From positions 13,207,501 to 13,271,500 of the forward strand of contig NW_027478166.1 in the NCBI RefSeq assembly GCF_051020975.1: DNA of 64,000 nt, read 5' to 3'. The notes below the pieces were generated by a model that saw only the letters and a program-made list of their open reading frames with translations, was not told the origin of the DNA and ran no database searches. The position numbers and the translations under genes were made by a program. The stretch comes from Osmia lignaria lignaria (lineage: Eukaryota; Arthropoda; Insecta; Hymenoptera; Megachilidae). How positions within the stretch are numbered: position 1 is the stretch's first letter; every line of letters starts with the position of its first letter. Shown one piece after another: positions 34,126 to 49,500 of the stretch.

Positions 34126-37100
34126 GCGAGCTATGGCAAAATGTTAAGAGACCTTTTTTGTAGAGAATTAAGTTTCCTACTTTTTATGTTCTATGATATT
34201 TTTCGATCAGAGGCGTAGTTCTCGAGATATATCAAGATATTTAAAAGTTCCGAAGCCGCACCAACATAATAGAGATACAGAAACACCGTGGCCCCTTTCT
34301 TTGAGATAACTCTGCACTAGTGCGAGCCGCAAATGCCACTTCCAGCTTAGCTGTGCAGAAGAAGAACAACAAGAAGAAGAAATATCTCGAAATATGTCCG
34401 ACAGGCCCCTTCCCTTGAGATAAATCTGCAAATATCTCGGAAACGAAGCGAGCTATGGCGAAATGTTAAGAGACCTTTTTTGTAGAGAATTAAGTTTCCT
34501 ACTTTTTATCTTCTATGATATTTTTTGATCAGATGCGTAGTTCTCGAGATATATCAAGATATCTAAAAGTTCCGAAGCCGCACCAACATAATAGAGATAC
34601 AGAAACACCGTGGCCCCTCTCTTTGAGATAACTCTGCACTATTGCGAGCTGCAAATGCCACTTCCAGCTTAGCTGTGCAGAAGAAGAACAACAAGAAGAA
34701 GAAATATCTCGAAATATGTCCGTCAGGCCCCTTCCCTTGAGATAAATCTGCAAATATCTCGGAAACGAAGCGAGCTATGGCAAAATGTTAAGAGACCGTT
34801 TTTGTAGAGAATTAAGTTTGCTACTTTTTATGTTCTATGATATTTTTTGATCAGATGCGTAGTTCTCGATATATATCAAGATAGTTAAAAGTTCCGAAGC
34901 CGCACCAACATAATAGAGATACAGAAACACCGTGGCCCCTTTCTTTGAGATAACTCTGCACTATTGCGACCTGCAAATGCCACTTCCAGCTTATCTGTGC
35001 AGAAGAAGAACAACAAGAATAAGAAATATCTCGAAATATGTCCGTCAGGCCCCTTCCCTTGAGATAAATCTGCAAATATCTCGGAAACGAAGAGAGCTAT
35101 GGCAAAATGTTGAGAGACCTTTTTTGTAGAGAATTAAGTTTCCTACTATTTATGCTCTATGATATTTTTTGATCAGATGCGTAGTTCTCGAGATATATCA
35201 AGATATTTAAAAGTTCCGAAGCCGCACCAACATAATAGAGATACAGAAACACCGTGGCCCCTCTCTTTGAGATAACTCTGCACTATTGCGAGCTGCAAAT
35301 GCCACTTCCAGCTTAGCTGTGCAGAAGAAGAACAACAAGAAGAAGAAATATCTCGAAATATGTCCGTCAGGCCCCTTCCCTTGAAATAAATCTGCAAATA
35401 TCTCGGAAACGAAGCGAGCTATGGCAAAATGTTTAGAGACCTTTCTTGTAGAGAATTAAGTTTCCTACTTTTTATGTAGTATGATATTTTTTGATCAGAT
35501 GCGTAGTTCTCGAGATATATCAAGATATTTAAAAGTTCCGAAGCCGCACCAACATAACAGAGATACAGAAACACCGTGGCCCCTTTCTTTGAGATAACTC
35601 TGCACGATTGCGAGCTGGAAATGCCACTTCCAGTTTAGCTGTGCAGAAGAAGAACAACAAGAAGAAGAAGTATCTCGAAATATGTCCATCAGGACCCTTC
35701 CCTTGAGATAAATCTGCAAATATCTCGGAAACGAAGCGAGCTATGGCAAAATGTTAAGAGACCTTTTTTGTAGAGAATGATGTTTCCTACAATTTACGTT
35801 CTATGATATTTTTTGATCAGAAGCGTAGTTTTCGAGATATATCGAGATATTTAAAAGTTCCGAAGGCGCACCAACATAATAGAGATACAGAAACACCGTG
35901 GCCCCTTTCTTTGAGATAACTCTGCACTATTGCGACCTACAAATGCCACTTCCAGCTTAGCTGTGCAGAAGAAGAACAACAAGAAGAAGAAATATCTCGA
36001 AATATGTCAGTCAGGCCCCTTCCCTTGGGATATATCTGCAAATATCTCGGAAACGAAGCGAGCTATGGCAAAATGTTAAGAGACGTTTTTTGTAGAGAAT
36101 TATGTTTCCTACAATTTATGTTCTATGATATTTTTTGATCAGAAGGGTAGTTTTCGAGATATATCGAGATATTTAAAAGTTCCGAAGCCGCACCAACATA
36201 ATAGAGATACAGAAACACCGTGGCCCCTTTCTTTGAGATAACTGTGTACTAGTGCGAGCCGCAAATGCCACTTCCAGCTTAGCTGTGCAGAAGAAGAACA
36301 ACAAGAAGAAGAAATATCTCGAAATATGTCCGTCAGGCCCCTTCCCTTGAGATAAATCTGCAAATATCTCGGAAACTAAGCGAGCTATGGCAAAATGTTA
36401 AGAGACCGTTTTTGTAGAGAATTAAGTTTCCTACTTTTTATGTTCTATGATATTTTTTGATCAGATGCGTAGTTCTCGAGATATATCAAGATATGTAAAA
36501 GTTCCGAAGCCGCACCAACATAATAGAGATACAGAAACACCGTGGCCCCTTTCTTTGAGATAATTCTGCACTATTGCGAGCTGCAAATGCCACTTCCAGC
36601 TTAGCTGTGCAGAAGAAGAACAACAAGAATAAGAAATATCTCGAAATATGTCCGTCAGGCCCCTTCCCTTGGGATATATCTGCAAATATCTCGGAAACGA
36701 AGCGAGCTATGGCAAAATGTTAAGAGACGTTTTTTGTAGAGAATTATGTTTCCTACAATTTATGTTCTATGATATTTTTTGATCAGAAGCGTAGTTTTCG
36801 AGATATATCGAGATATTTAAAAGTTCCGAAGCCGCACCAACATAATAGAGATACAGAAACACCGTGGCCCCTTTCTTTGAGATAACTCTGCACTAGTGCG
36901 AGCCGCAAATGCCACTTCCAGCTTAGCTGTGCAGAAGAAGAACAACAAGAAGAAGAAATATCTCGAAATATGTCCGTCAGGCCCCTTCCCTTGAGATAAA
37001 TCTGCAAATATCTCGGAAACGAAGCGAGCTATGGCAAAATGTTAAGAGACCTTTTTTGTAGAGAATTAAGTTTCCTACTATTTATGTAGTATGATATTTT

Positions 37101-37667
37101 TTGATCAGATGCGTAGTTCTCGAGATATATCAAGATATTTAAAAGTTCTGAAGCCGCACCAACATAACAGAGATACAGAAACACCGTGGCCCCTTTCTTT
37201 GAGATAACTCTGCACTATTGCGCGCTGCAAATGCCACTTCCAGCTTAGCTGTGCAGAAGAAGAACAACATGAAGAAGAAATATCTCGAAATATGTCCGTC
37301 AGGCCCCTTCCCTTGAGATAAATCTGCAAATATCTCGGAAACGAAGCGAGCTATGGCAAAATGTTAAGAGACCTTTTTTGTAGAGAATAATGTTTCCTAC
37401 AATTTACGTTCTATGATATTTTTTGATCAGAAGCGTAGTTTTCGAGATATATCGAGATATTTAAAAGTTCCGAAGGCGCACCAACATAATAGAGATACAG
37501 AAACACCGTGGCCCCTTTCTTTGAGATAACTCTGCACTATTGCGACCTACAAATGCCACTTCCAGCTTAGCTGTGCAGAAGAAGAACAACAAGAAGAAGA
37601 AATATCTCGAAATATGTCCGTCAGGCCCCTTCCCTTGGGATATATCTGCAAATATCTCGGAAACGAA

Positions 37668-38955
37668 GCGAGCTATGGCAAAATGTTAAGAGACGTTTTT
37701 TGTAGAGAATTATGTTTCCTACAATTTATGTTCTATGATATTTTTTGATCAGAAGGGTAGTTTTCGAGATATATCGAGATATTTAAAAGTTCCGAAGCCG
37801 CACCAACATAATAGAGATACAGAAACACCGTGGCCCCTTTCTTTGAGATAACTGTGTACTAGTGCGAGCCGCAAATGCCACTTCCAGCTTAGCTGTGCAG
37901 AAGAAGAACAACAAGAAGAAGAAATATCTCGAAATATGTCCGTCAGGCCCCTTCCCTTGAGATAAATCTGCAAATATCTCGGAAACGAAGCGAGCTATGG
38001 CAAAATGTTAAGAGACCGTTTTTGTAGAGAATTAAGTTTCCTACTTTTTATGTTCTATGATATTTTTTGATCAGATGCGTAGTTCTCGAGATATATCAAG
38101 ATATTTAAAAGTTCCGAAGCCGCACCAAAATAATAGAGATACAGAAACACCGTGGCCCCTTTCTTTGAGATAATTCTGCACTATTGCGAGCTGCAAATGC
38201 CACTTCCAGCTTAGCTGTGCAGAAGAAGAACAACAAGAAGAAGAAATATCTCGAAATATGTCCGTCAGGCCCCTTCCCTTGAGATAAATCTGCAAATATC
38301 TCGGAAACGAAGCGAGCTATGGCAAAATGTTAAGAGACCGTTTTTGTAGAGAATTAAGTTTCCTACTTTTTATGTTCTATGATATTTTTTGATCAGATGC
38401 GTAGTTCTCGAGATATATCAAGATATTTAAAAGTTCCGAAGCCGCACCAACATAATAGAGATACAGAAACACCGTGGCCCCTTTCTTTGAGATAATTCTG
38501 CACTATTGCGAGCTGCAAATGCCACTTCCAGCTTAGCTGTGCAGAAGAAGAACAACAAGAATAAGAAATATCTCGAAATATGTCCGTCAGGCCCCTTCCC
38601 TTGAGATAAATCTGCAAATATCTCGGAAACGAAGAGAGCTATGGCAAAATGTTGAGACACCTTTTTTGTAGAGAATTAAGTTTCCTACTATTTATGTTCT
38701 ATGATATTTTTTGATCAGATGCGTAGTTCTCGAGATATATCAAGATATTTAAAAGTTCCGAAGCCGCACCAATATAATAGAGATACAGAAACACCGTGGC
38801 CCCTTTCTTTGAGATAACTCTGCACTAGTGCGAGCCGCAAATGCCACTTCCAGCTTAGCTGTGCAGAAGAAGAACAACAAGAAGAAGAAATATCTCGAAA
38901 TATGTCCGTCAGGCCCCTTCCCTTGGGATATATCTGCAAATATCTCGGAAACGAA
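37668..38955 (+). repeat. Four-monomer higher-order unit, copy 1 (1288 bp)
   Basis: Unit markers: gatcagaagggtag with gtgtactagtgc; caccaaaataatag; caagaataag; then an actatttatg unit. The same order follows at 38956-40243. Confidence 0.85.
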
Positions 38956-40243
38956 GCGAGCTATGGCAAAATGTTAAGAGACGTTTTTTGTAGAGAATCA
39001 TGTTTCCTACAATTTATGTTCTATGATATTTTTTGATCAGAAGGGTAGTTTTCGAGATATATCGAGATATTTAAAAGTTCCGAAGCCGCACCAACATAAT
39101 AGAGATACAGAAACACCGTGGCCCCTTTCTTTGAGATAACTGTGTACTAGTGCGAGCCGCAAATGCCACTTCCAGCTTAGCTGTGCAGAAGAAGAACAAC
39201 AAGAAGAAGAAATATCTCGAAATATGTCCGTCAGGCCCCTTCCCTTGAGATAAATCTGCAAATATCTCGGAAACGAAGCGAGCTATGGCAAAATGTTAAG
39301 AGACCGTTTTTGTAGAGAATTAAGTTTCCTACTTTTTATGTTCTATGATATTTTTTGATCAGATGCGTAGTTCTCGAGATATATCAAGATATTTAAAAGT
39401 TCCGAAGCCGCACCAAAATAATAGAGATACAGAAACACCGTGGCCCCTTTCTTTGAGATAATTCTGCACTATTGCGAGCTGCAAATGCCACTTCCAGCTT
39501 AGCTGTGCAGAAGAAGAACAACAAGAAGAAGAAATATCTCGAAATATGTCCGTCAGGCCCCTTCCCTTGAGATAAATCTGCAAATATCTCGGAAACGAAG
39601 CGAGCTATGGCAAAATGTTGAGAGACCGTTTTTGTAGAGAATTAAGTTTCCTACTTTTTATGTTCTATGATATTTTTTGATCAGATGCGTAGTTCTCGAG
39701 ATATATCAAGATATTTAAAAGTTCCGAAGCCGCACCAACATAATAGAGATACAGAAACACCGTGGCCCCTTTCTTTGAGATAACTCTGCACTATTGCGAG
39801 CTGCAAATGCCACTTCCAGCTTAGCTGTGCAGAAGAAGAACAACAAGAATAAGAAATATCTCGAAATATGTCCGTCAGGCCCCTTCCCTTGAGATAAATC
39901 TGCAAATATCTCGGAAACGAAGCGAGCTATGGCAAAATGTTAAGAGACCTTTTTTGTAGAGAATTAAGTTTCCTACTATTTATGTTCTATGATATTTTTT
40001 GATCAGATGCGTAGTTCTCGAGATATATCAAGATATTTAAAAGTTCCGAAGCCGCACCAACATAATAGAGATACAGAAACACCGTGGCCCCTTTCTTTGA
40101 GATAACTCTGCACTAGTGCGAGCCGCAAATGCCACTTCCAGCTTAGCTGTGCAGAAGAAGAACAACAAGAAGAAGAAATATCTCGAAATATGTCCGTCAG
40201 GCCCCTTCCCTTGAGATAAATCTGCAAATATCTCGGAAACGAA
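38956..40243 (+). repeat. Four-monomer higher-order unit, copy 2 (1288 bp)
   Basis: This repeats 37668-38955. Changes are gagaatcatg near 38995, atgttgagagaccg near 39616 and ctctgcac for ttctgcac in the third unit. The fourth unit diverges, with cataatag instead of tataatag. Confidence 0.85.
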
Positions 40244-40565
40244 GCGAGCTATGGCAAAATGTTAAGAGACCGTTTTTGTAGAGAATTAAGTTTCCTACTT
40301 TTTATGTTCTATGATATTTTTTGATCAGATGCGTAGTTCTCGAGATATATCAAGATATTTAAAAGTTCCGAAGCCGCAGCGACATAATACAGATACAGAA
40401 ACACCGTGGCCCCTTTCTTTGAGATAATTCTGCACTATTGCGAGCTGCAAATGCCACTTCCAGCTTAGCTGTGCAGAAGAAGAACAACAAGAATAAGAAA
40501 TATCTCGAAATATGTCCGTCAGGCCCCTTCCCTTGAGATAAATCTGCAAATATCTCGGAAACGAA

Positions 40566-43500
40566 GAGAGCTATGGCAAAATGTTGAGACACCTTTTTTG
40601 TAGAGAATTAAGTTTCCTACTATTTATGTTCTATGATATTTTTTGATCAGATGCGTAGTTCTCGAGATATATCAAGATATTTAAAAGTTCCGAAGCCGCA
40701 CCAACATAATAGAGATACAGAAACACCGTGGCCCCTTTCTTCGAGATAACTCTGCACTAGTGCGAGCCGCAAATGCCACTTCCAGCTTAGCTGTGCAGAA
40801 GAAGAACAACAAGAAGAAGAAATATCTCGAAATATGTCCGTCAGGCCCCTTCCCTTGAGATATATCTGCAAATATCTCGGAAACGAAGTGACCTATGGCA
40901 AAATGTTAAGAGACCTTTTTTGTAGAGAATTATGTTTCCTACAATTTATGTTCTATGATATTTTTTGATCAGAAGCGTAGTTTTCGAGATATATCGAGAT
41001 ATTTAAAAGTTCCGAAGCCGCACCAACATAATAGAGATACAGAAACACCGTGGCCCCTTTCTTTGAGATAACTCTGCACTAGTGCGAGCCGCAAATGCCA
41101 CTTCCAGCTTAGCTGTGCAGAAGAAGAACAACAAGAAGAAGAAATATCTCGAAATATGTCCGTCAGGCCACTTCCCTTGAGATAAATCTGCAAATATCTC
41201 GGAAACGAAGCGAGCTATGGCAAAATGTTAAGAGACCTTTTTTGTAGAGAATTAAGTTTCCTACTTTTTATCTTCTATGATATTTTTTGATCAGATGCGT
41301 AGTTCTCGAGATATATCAAGATATTTAAAAGTTCCGAAGCCGCACCAACATAATAGAGATACAGAAACACCGTGGCCCCTTTCTTTGAGATAACTCTGCA
41401 CTAGTGCGAGCCGCAAATGCCACTTCCAGCTTAGCTGTGCAGAAGAAGAACAACAAGAAGAAGAAATATCTCGAAATATGTCCGTCAGGCCCCTTCCCTT
41501 GAGATAAATCTGCAAATATCTCGGAAACGAAGCGAGCTATGGCAAAATGTTAAGAGACCTTTTTTGTAGAGAATTATGTTTCCTACAATTTAGGTTCTAT
41601 GATATTTTTTGATCAGAAGCGTAGTTTTCGAGATATATCGAGATATTTAAAAGTTCCGAAGCCGCACCAACATAATAGGGATACAGAAACACCGTGGCCC
41701 CTCTCTTTGAGATAACTCTGCACTATTGCGAGCTGGAAATGCCACTTCCAGTTTAGCTGTGCAGAAGAAGAACAACAAGAAGAAGAAATATCTCGAAATA
41801 TGTCCGTTAGGCCCCTTCCCTTGAGATAAATCTGCAAATATCTCGGAAACGAAGCGAGCTATGGCAAAATGTTAAGAGACCTTTTTTGTAGAGAATTAAG
41901 TTTCCCACTTTTTATGTTCTATGATATTTTTTGATCAGATGCGTAGTTCTCGAGATATATCAAGATATTTAAAAGTTCCGAAGCCGCACCAACATAATAT
42001 AGGTACAGAAACACCGTGGCCCCTTTCTTTGAGATAACTCTGCACTATTGCGAGCTGTAAATGCCACTTCCAGTTTAGCTGTGCAGAAGAAGAACAACAA
42101 GAAGAAGAAATATCTCGAAATATGTCCGTCAGGCCCCTTCCCTTGAGATAAATCTGCAAATATCTCGGAAACGAAGCGAGCTATGGCAAAATGTTAACAG
42201 ACCTTTTTTGTAGAGAATTAAGTTTCCTACTTTTTATGTTCTATGATATTTTTCGATCAGAGGCGTAGTTCTCGAGATATATCAAGATATTTAAAAGTTC
42301 CGAAGCCGCACCAACATAATAGAGATACAGAAACACCGTGGCCCCTTTCTTTGAGATGACTCTGCACTATTGCGAGCTGTAAATGCCACTTCCAGTTTAG
42401 CTGTGCAGAAGAAGAACAACAAGAAGAAGAAATATCTCGAAATATGTCCGTCAGGCCCCTTCCCTTGAGATGTATCTGCAAATATCTCGGAAATGAAGCG
42501 AGCTATGGCAAAATGTTAAGAGACCTTTTTTGTAGAGAATTATGTTTCCTACAATTTATGTTCTATGATATTTTTTGATCAGAAGCGTAGTTTTCGAGAT
42601 ATATCGAGATATTTAAAAGTTCCGAAGCCGCACCAACATAATAGAGATACAGAAACACCGTGGCCCCTTTCTTTGAGATAACTCTGCACTAGTGCGAGCC
42701 GCAAATGCCACTTCCAGCTTAGCTGTGCAGAAGAAGAACAACAAGAAGTAGAAATATCTCGAAATATGTCCGACAGGCCCCTTCCCTTGAGATAAATCTG
42801 CAAATATCTCGGAAACGAAGCGAGCTATGGCGAAATGTTAAGAGACCTTTTTTGTAGAGAATTAAGTTTCCTACTTTTTATCTTCTATGATATTTTTTGA
42901 TCAGATGCGTAGTTCTCGAGATATATCAAGATATCTAAAAGTTCCGAAGCCTCACCAACATAATAGAGATACAGAAACACCGTGGCCCCTCTCTTTGAGA
43001 TAACTGTGCACTATTGCGAGCTGCAAATGCCACTTCCAGCTTAGCTGTGCAGAAGAAGAACAACAAGAAGAAGAAATATCTAGAAATATGTCCGTCAGGC
43101 CCCTTCCCTTGAGATAAATCTGCAAATATCTCGGAAACGAAGCGTGCTATGGCAAAATGTTTAGAGACCTCTCTTGTAGAGAATTAAGTTTCCTACTTTT
43201 TATGTAGTATGATATTTTTTGATCAGATGCGTAGTTCTCGAGATATATCAAGATATTTAAAAGTTCCGAAGCCGCACCAACATAACAGAGATACAGAAAC
43301 ACCGTGGCCCCTTTCTTTGAGATAACTCTGCACTATTGCGCGCTGCAAATGCTACTTCCAGCTTAGCTGTGCAGAAGAAGAACAACAAGAAGAAGAAATA
43401 TCTCGAAATATGTCCGTCAGGCCCCTTCCCTTGAGGTAAATCTGCAAATATCTCGGAAACGAAGCGAGCTATGGCAAAATGCTAAGAGACCTTTTTTGTA

Positions 43501-46500
43501 GAGAATTAAGTTTCCTACTTTTTATGTTCTATGATATTTTTCGATCAGAGGCGTAGTTCTCGAGATATATCAAGATATCTAAAAGTTCCGAAGCCGCACC
43601 AACATAATAGAGATACAGAAACACCGTGGCCCCTCTCTTTGAGATAACTCTGCACTATTGCGAGCTGCAAATGCCACTTCCAGCTTAGCTGTGCAGAAGA
43701 AGAACAACAAGAAGAAGAAATATCTCGAAATATGTCCGTTAGGCCCCTTCCCTTGAGATAAATCTGCAAATATCTCGGAAACGAAGCGAGCTATGGCAAA
43801 ATGTTAAGAGACCTTTTTTGTAGAGAATTAAGTTTCCTACTTTTTATGTTCTATGATATTTTTCGATCAGAGGCGTAGTTCTCGAGATATAGCAAGATAT
43901 TTAAAAGTTCCGAAGCCGCACCAACATAATAGAGATACAGAAACACCGTGGCCCCTTTCTTTGAGATAACTCTGCACTATTGCGCGCTGCAAATGCTACT
44001 TCCAGCTTAGCTGTGCAGAAGAAGAACAACAAGAAGAAGAAATATCTCGAAATATGTCCGTCAGGCCCCTTCCCTTGAGATAAATCTGCAAATATCTCGG
44101 AAACGAAGCGAGCTATGGCAAAATGTTAAGAGACCTTTTTTGTAGAGAATTAAGTTTCCTACTTTTTATGTTCTATGATATTTTTCGATCAGAGGCGTAG
44201 TTCTCGAGATATATCAAGATATTTAAAAGTTCCGAAGCCGCACCAACATAATAGAGATACAGAAACACCGTGGCCCCTTTCTTTGAGATAACTCTGCACT
44301 AGTGCGAGCCGCAAATGCCACTTCCAGCTTAGCTGTGCAGAAGAAGAACAACAAGAAGAAGAAATATCTCGAAATATGTCCGACAGGCCCCTTCCCTTGA
44401 GATAAATCTGCAAATATCTCGGAAACGAAGCGAGCTATGGCGAAATGTTAAGAGACCTTTTTTGTAGAGAATTAAGTTTCCTACTTTTTATCTTCTATGA
44501 TATTTTTTGATCAGATGCGTAGTTCTCGAGATATATCAAGATATCTAAAAGTTCCGAAGCCGCACCAACATAATAGAGATACAGAAACACCGTGGCCCCT
44601 CTCTTTGAGATAACTCTGCACTATTGCGAGCTGCAAATGCCACTTCCAGCTTAGCTGTGCAGAAGAAGAACAACAAGAAGAAGAAATATCTCGAAATATG
44701 TCCGTCAGGCCCCTTCCCTTGAGATAAATCTGCAAATATCTCGGAAACGAAGCGAGCTATGGCAAAATGATTAGAGACCTCTCTTGTAGTGAATTAAGTT
44801 TCCTACTTTTTATGCAGTATGATATTTTTTGATCAGATGCGTAGTTCTCGAGATATATCAAGATATTTAAAAGTTCCGAAGCCGCACCAACATAATAGAG
44901 ATACAGAAACACCGTGGCCCCTCTCTTTGAGATAACTCTGCACTATTGCGAGCTGCAAATGCCACTTCCAGCTTAGCTGTGCAGAAGAAGAACAACAAGA
45001 AGAAGAAATATCTCGAAATATGTCCGTCAGGCCCCTTCCCTTGAAATAAATCTGCAAATATCTCGGAAACGAAGCGAGCTATGGCAAAATGTTTAGAGAC
45101 CTTTCTTGTAGAGAATTAAGTTTCCTACTTTTTATGTAGTATGATATTTTTTGATCAGATGCGTAGTTCTCGAGATATATCAAGATATTTAAAAGTTCCG
45201 AAGCCGCACCAACATAACAGAGATACAGAAACACCGTGGCCCCTTTCTTTGAGATAACTCTGCACGATTGCGAGCTGGAAATGCCACTTCCAGTTTAGCT
45301 GTGCAGAAGAAGAACAACAAGAAGAAGAAGTATCTCGAAATATGTCCATCAGGACCCTTCCCTTGAGATAAATCTGCAAATATCTCGGAAACGAAGCGAG
45401 CTATGGCAAAATGTTAAGAGACCTTTTTTGTAGAGAATGATGTTTCCTACAATTTACGTTCTATGATATTTTTTGATCAGAAGCGTAGTTTTCGAGATAT
45501 ATCGAGATATTTAAAAGTTCCGAAGGCGCACCAACATAATAGAGATACAGAAACACCGTGGCCCCTTTCTTTGAGATAACTCTGCACTATTGCGACCTAC
45601 AAATGCCACTTCCAGCTTAGCTGTGCAGAAGAAGAACAACAAGAAGAAGAAATATCTCGAAATATGTCAGTCAGGCCCCTTCCCTTGGGATATATCTGCA
45701 AATATCTCGGAAACGAAGCGAGCTATGGCAAAATGTTAAGAGACGTTTTTTGTAGAGAATTATGTTTCCTACAATTTATGTTCTATGATATTTTTTGATC
45801 AGAAGCGTAGTTTTCGAGATATATCGAGATATTTAAAAGTTCCGAAGCCGCACCAACATAATAGAGATACAGAAACACCGTGGCCCCTTTCTTTGAGATA
45901 ACTCTGCACTAGTGCGAGCCGCAAATGCCACTTCCAGCTTAGCTGTGCAGAAGAAGAACAACAAGAAGAAGAAATATCTCGAAATATGTCCGTCAGGCCC
46001 CTTCCCTTGAGATAAATCTGCAAATATCTCGGAAACGAAGCGAGCTATGGCAAAATGTTAAGAGACCTTTTTTGTAGAGAATTAAGTTTCCTACTATTTA
46101 TGTAGTATGATATTTTTTGATCAGATGCGTAGTTCTCGAGATATATCAAGATATTTAAAAGTTCCGAAGCCGCACCAACATAACAGAGATACAGAAACAC
46201 CGTGGCCCCTTTCTTTGAGATAACTCTGCACTATTGCGCGCTGCAAATGCCACTTCCAGCTTAGCTGTGCAGAAGAAGAACAACATGAAGAAGAAATATC
46301 TCGAAATATGTCCGTCAGGCCCCTTCCCTTGAGATAAATCTGCAAATATCTCGGAAACGAAGCGAGCTATGGCAAAATGTTAAGAGACCTTTTTTGTAGA
46401 GAATAATGTTTCCTACAATTTACGTTCTATGATATTTTTTGATCAGAAGCGTAGTTTTCGAGATATATCGAGATATTTAAAAGTTCCGAAGGCGCACCAA

Positions 46501-49500
46501 CATAATAGAGATACAGAAACACCGTGGCCCCTTTCTTTGAGATAACTCTGCACTATTGCGACCTACAAATGCCACTTCCAGCTTAGCTGTGCAGAAGAAG
46601 AACAACAAGAAGAAGAAATATCTCGAAATATGTCCGTCAGGCCCCTTCCCTTGGGATATATCTGCAAATATCTCGGAAACGAAGCGAGCTATGGCAAAAT
46701 GTTAAGAGACGTTTTTTGTAGAGAATTATGTTTCCTACAATTTATGTTCTATGATATTTTTTGATCAGAAGGGTAGTTTTCGAGATATATCGAGATATTT
46801 AAAAGTTCCGAAGCCGCACCAACATAATAGAGATACAGAAACACCGTGGCCCCTTTCTTTGAGATAACTGTGTACTAGTGCGAGCCGCAAATGCCACTTC
46901 CAGCTTAGCTGTGCAGAAGAAGAACAACAAGAAGAAGAAATATCTCGAAATATGTCCGTCAGGCCCCTTCCCTTGAGATAAATCTGCAAATATCTCGGAA
47001 ACGAAGCGAGCTATGGCAAAATGTTAAGAGACCGTTTTTGTAGAGAATTAAGTTTCCTACTTTTTATGTTCTATGATATTTTTTGATCAGATGCGTAGTT
47101 CTCGAGATATATCAAGATACTTAAAAGTTCCGAAGCCGCACCAAAATAATAGAGATACAGAAACACCGTGGCCCCTTTCTTTGAGATAATTCTGCACTAT
47201 TGCGAGCTGCAAATGCCACTTCCAGCTTAGCTGTGCAGAAGAAGAACAACAAGAAGAAGAAATATCTCGAAATATGTCCGTCAGGCCCCTTCCCTTGAGA
47301 TAAATCTGCAAATATCTCGGAAACGAAGCGAGCTATGGCAAAATGTTAAGAGACCGTTTTTGTAGAGAATTAAGTTTCCTACTTTTTATGTTCTATGATA
47401 TTTTTTGATCAGATGCGTAGTTCTCGAGATATATCAAGATATTTAAAAGTTCCGAAGCCGCACCAACATAATAGAGATACAGAAACACCGTGGCCCCTTT
47501 CTTTGAGATAATTCTGCACTATTGCGAGCTGCAAATGCCACTTCCAGCTTAGCTGTGCAGAAGAAGAACAACAAGAATAAGAAATATCTCGAAATATGTC
47601 CGTCAGGCCCCTTCCCATGGGATATATCTGCAAATATCTCGGAAACGAAGCGAGCTATGGCAAAATGTTAAGAGACGTTTTTTGTAGAGAATTATGTTTC
47701 CTACAATTTAGGTTCTATGATATTTTTTGATCAGAAGCGTAGTTTTCGAGATATATCGAGATATTTAAAAGTTCCGAAGCCGCACCAACATAATAGAGAT
47801 ACAGAAACACCGTGGCCCCTTTCTTTGAGATAACTCTGCACTAGTGCGAGCCGCAAATGCCACTTCCAGCTTAGCTGTGCAGAAGAAGAACAACAAGAAG
47901 AAGAAATATCTCGAAATATGTCCGTCAGGCCCCTTCCCTTGAGATAAATCTGCAAATATCTCGGAAACGAAGCGAGCTATGGCAAAATGTTAAGAGACCT
48001 TTTTTGTAGAGAATTAAGTTTCCTACTTTTTATGTAGTATGATATTTTTTGATCAGATGCGTAGTTCTCGAGATATATCAAGATATTTAAAAGTTCCGAA
48101 GCCGCACCAACATAACAGAGATACAGAAACACCGTGGCCCCTTTCTTTGAGATAACTCTGCACTATTGCGCGCTGCAAATGCCACTTCCAGCTTAGCTGT
48201 GCAGAAGAAGAACAACATGAAGAAGAAATATCTCGAAATATGTCCGTCAGGCCCCTTCCCTTGAGATAAATCTGCAAATATCTCGGAAACGAAGCGAGCT
48301 ATGGCAAAATGTTAAGAGACCTTTTTTGTAGAGAATAATGTTTCCTACAATTTACGTTCTATGATATTTTTTGATCAGAAGCGTAGTTTTCGAGATATAT
48401 CGAGATATTTAAAAGTTCCGAAGGCGCACCAACATAATAGAGATACAGAAACACCGTGGCCCCTTTCTTTGAGATAACTCTGCACTATTGCGACCTACAA
48501 ATGCCACTTCCAGCTTAGCTGTGCAGAAGAAGAACAACAAGAAGAAGAAATATCTCGAAATATGTCCGTCAGGCCCCTTCCCTTGGGATATATCTGCAAA
48601 TATCTCGGAAACGAAGCGAGCTATGGCAAAATGTTAAGAGACGTTTTTTGTAGAGAATTATGTTTCCTACAATTTATATTCTATGATATTTTTTGATCAG
48701 AAGGGTAGTTTTCGAGATATATCGAGATATTTAAAAGTTCCGAAGCCGCACCAACATAATAGAGATACAGAAACACCGTGGCCCCTTTCTTTGAGATAAC
48801 TGTGTACTAGTGCGAGCCGCAAATGCCACTTCCAGCTTAGCTGTGCAGAAGAAGAACAACAAGAAGAAGAAATATCTCGAAATATGTCCGTCAGGCCCCT
48901 TCCCTTGAGATAAATCTGCAAATATCTCGGAAACGAAGCGAGCTATGGCAAAATGTTAAGAGACCGTTTTTGTAGAGAATTAAGTTTCCTACTTTTTATG
49001 TTCTATGATATTTTTTGATCAGATGCGTAGTTCTCGAGATATATCAAGATATTTAAAAGTTCCGAAGCCGCACCAAAATAATAGAGATACAGAAACACCG
49101 TGGCCCCTTTCTTTGAGATAATTCTGCACTATTGCGAGCTGCAAATGCCACTTCCAGCTTAGCTGTGCAGAAGAAGAACAACAAGAAGAAGAAATATCTC
49201 GAAATATGTCCGTCAGGCCCCTTCCCTTGAGATAAATCTGCAAATATCTCGGAAACGAAGCGAGCTATGGCAAAATGTTAAGAGACCGTTTTTGTAGAGA
49301 ATTAAGTTTCCTACTTTTTATGTTCTATGATATTTTTTGATCAGATGCGTAGTTCTCGAGATATATCAAGATATTTAAAAGTTCCGAAGCCGCACCAACA
49401 TAATAGAGATACAGAAACACCGTGGCCCCTTTCTTTGAGATAACTCTGCACTATTGCGAGCTGCAAATGCCACTTCCAGCTTAGCTGTGCAGAAGAAGAA

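Larger units (their letters stand above)
27364..40565 (+). repeat. Large segmental duplication, copy 1 (41 monomers, 13,202 bp)
   Basis: It starts with the ctttcttcgagat / gaagtgacctatgg unit and ends with the cagcgacataatac unit. The next segment, 40566-50225, starts and ends with the same units and keeps the same internal order. The offset is 13,202 bp on the left, then 11,914, 9,982, 9,660 and 9,016 bp, and finally 9,660 bp again, each a whole number of monomers. Relative to copy 2 this copy has extra runs of 4 units (30262-31549), 6 units (32194-34125), 1 unit (34770-35091) and 2 units (36058-36701), and one unit (38634) where copy 2 has three. Confidence 0.88.
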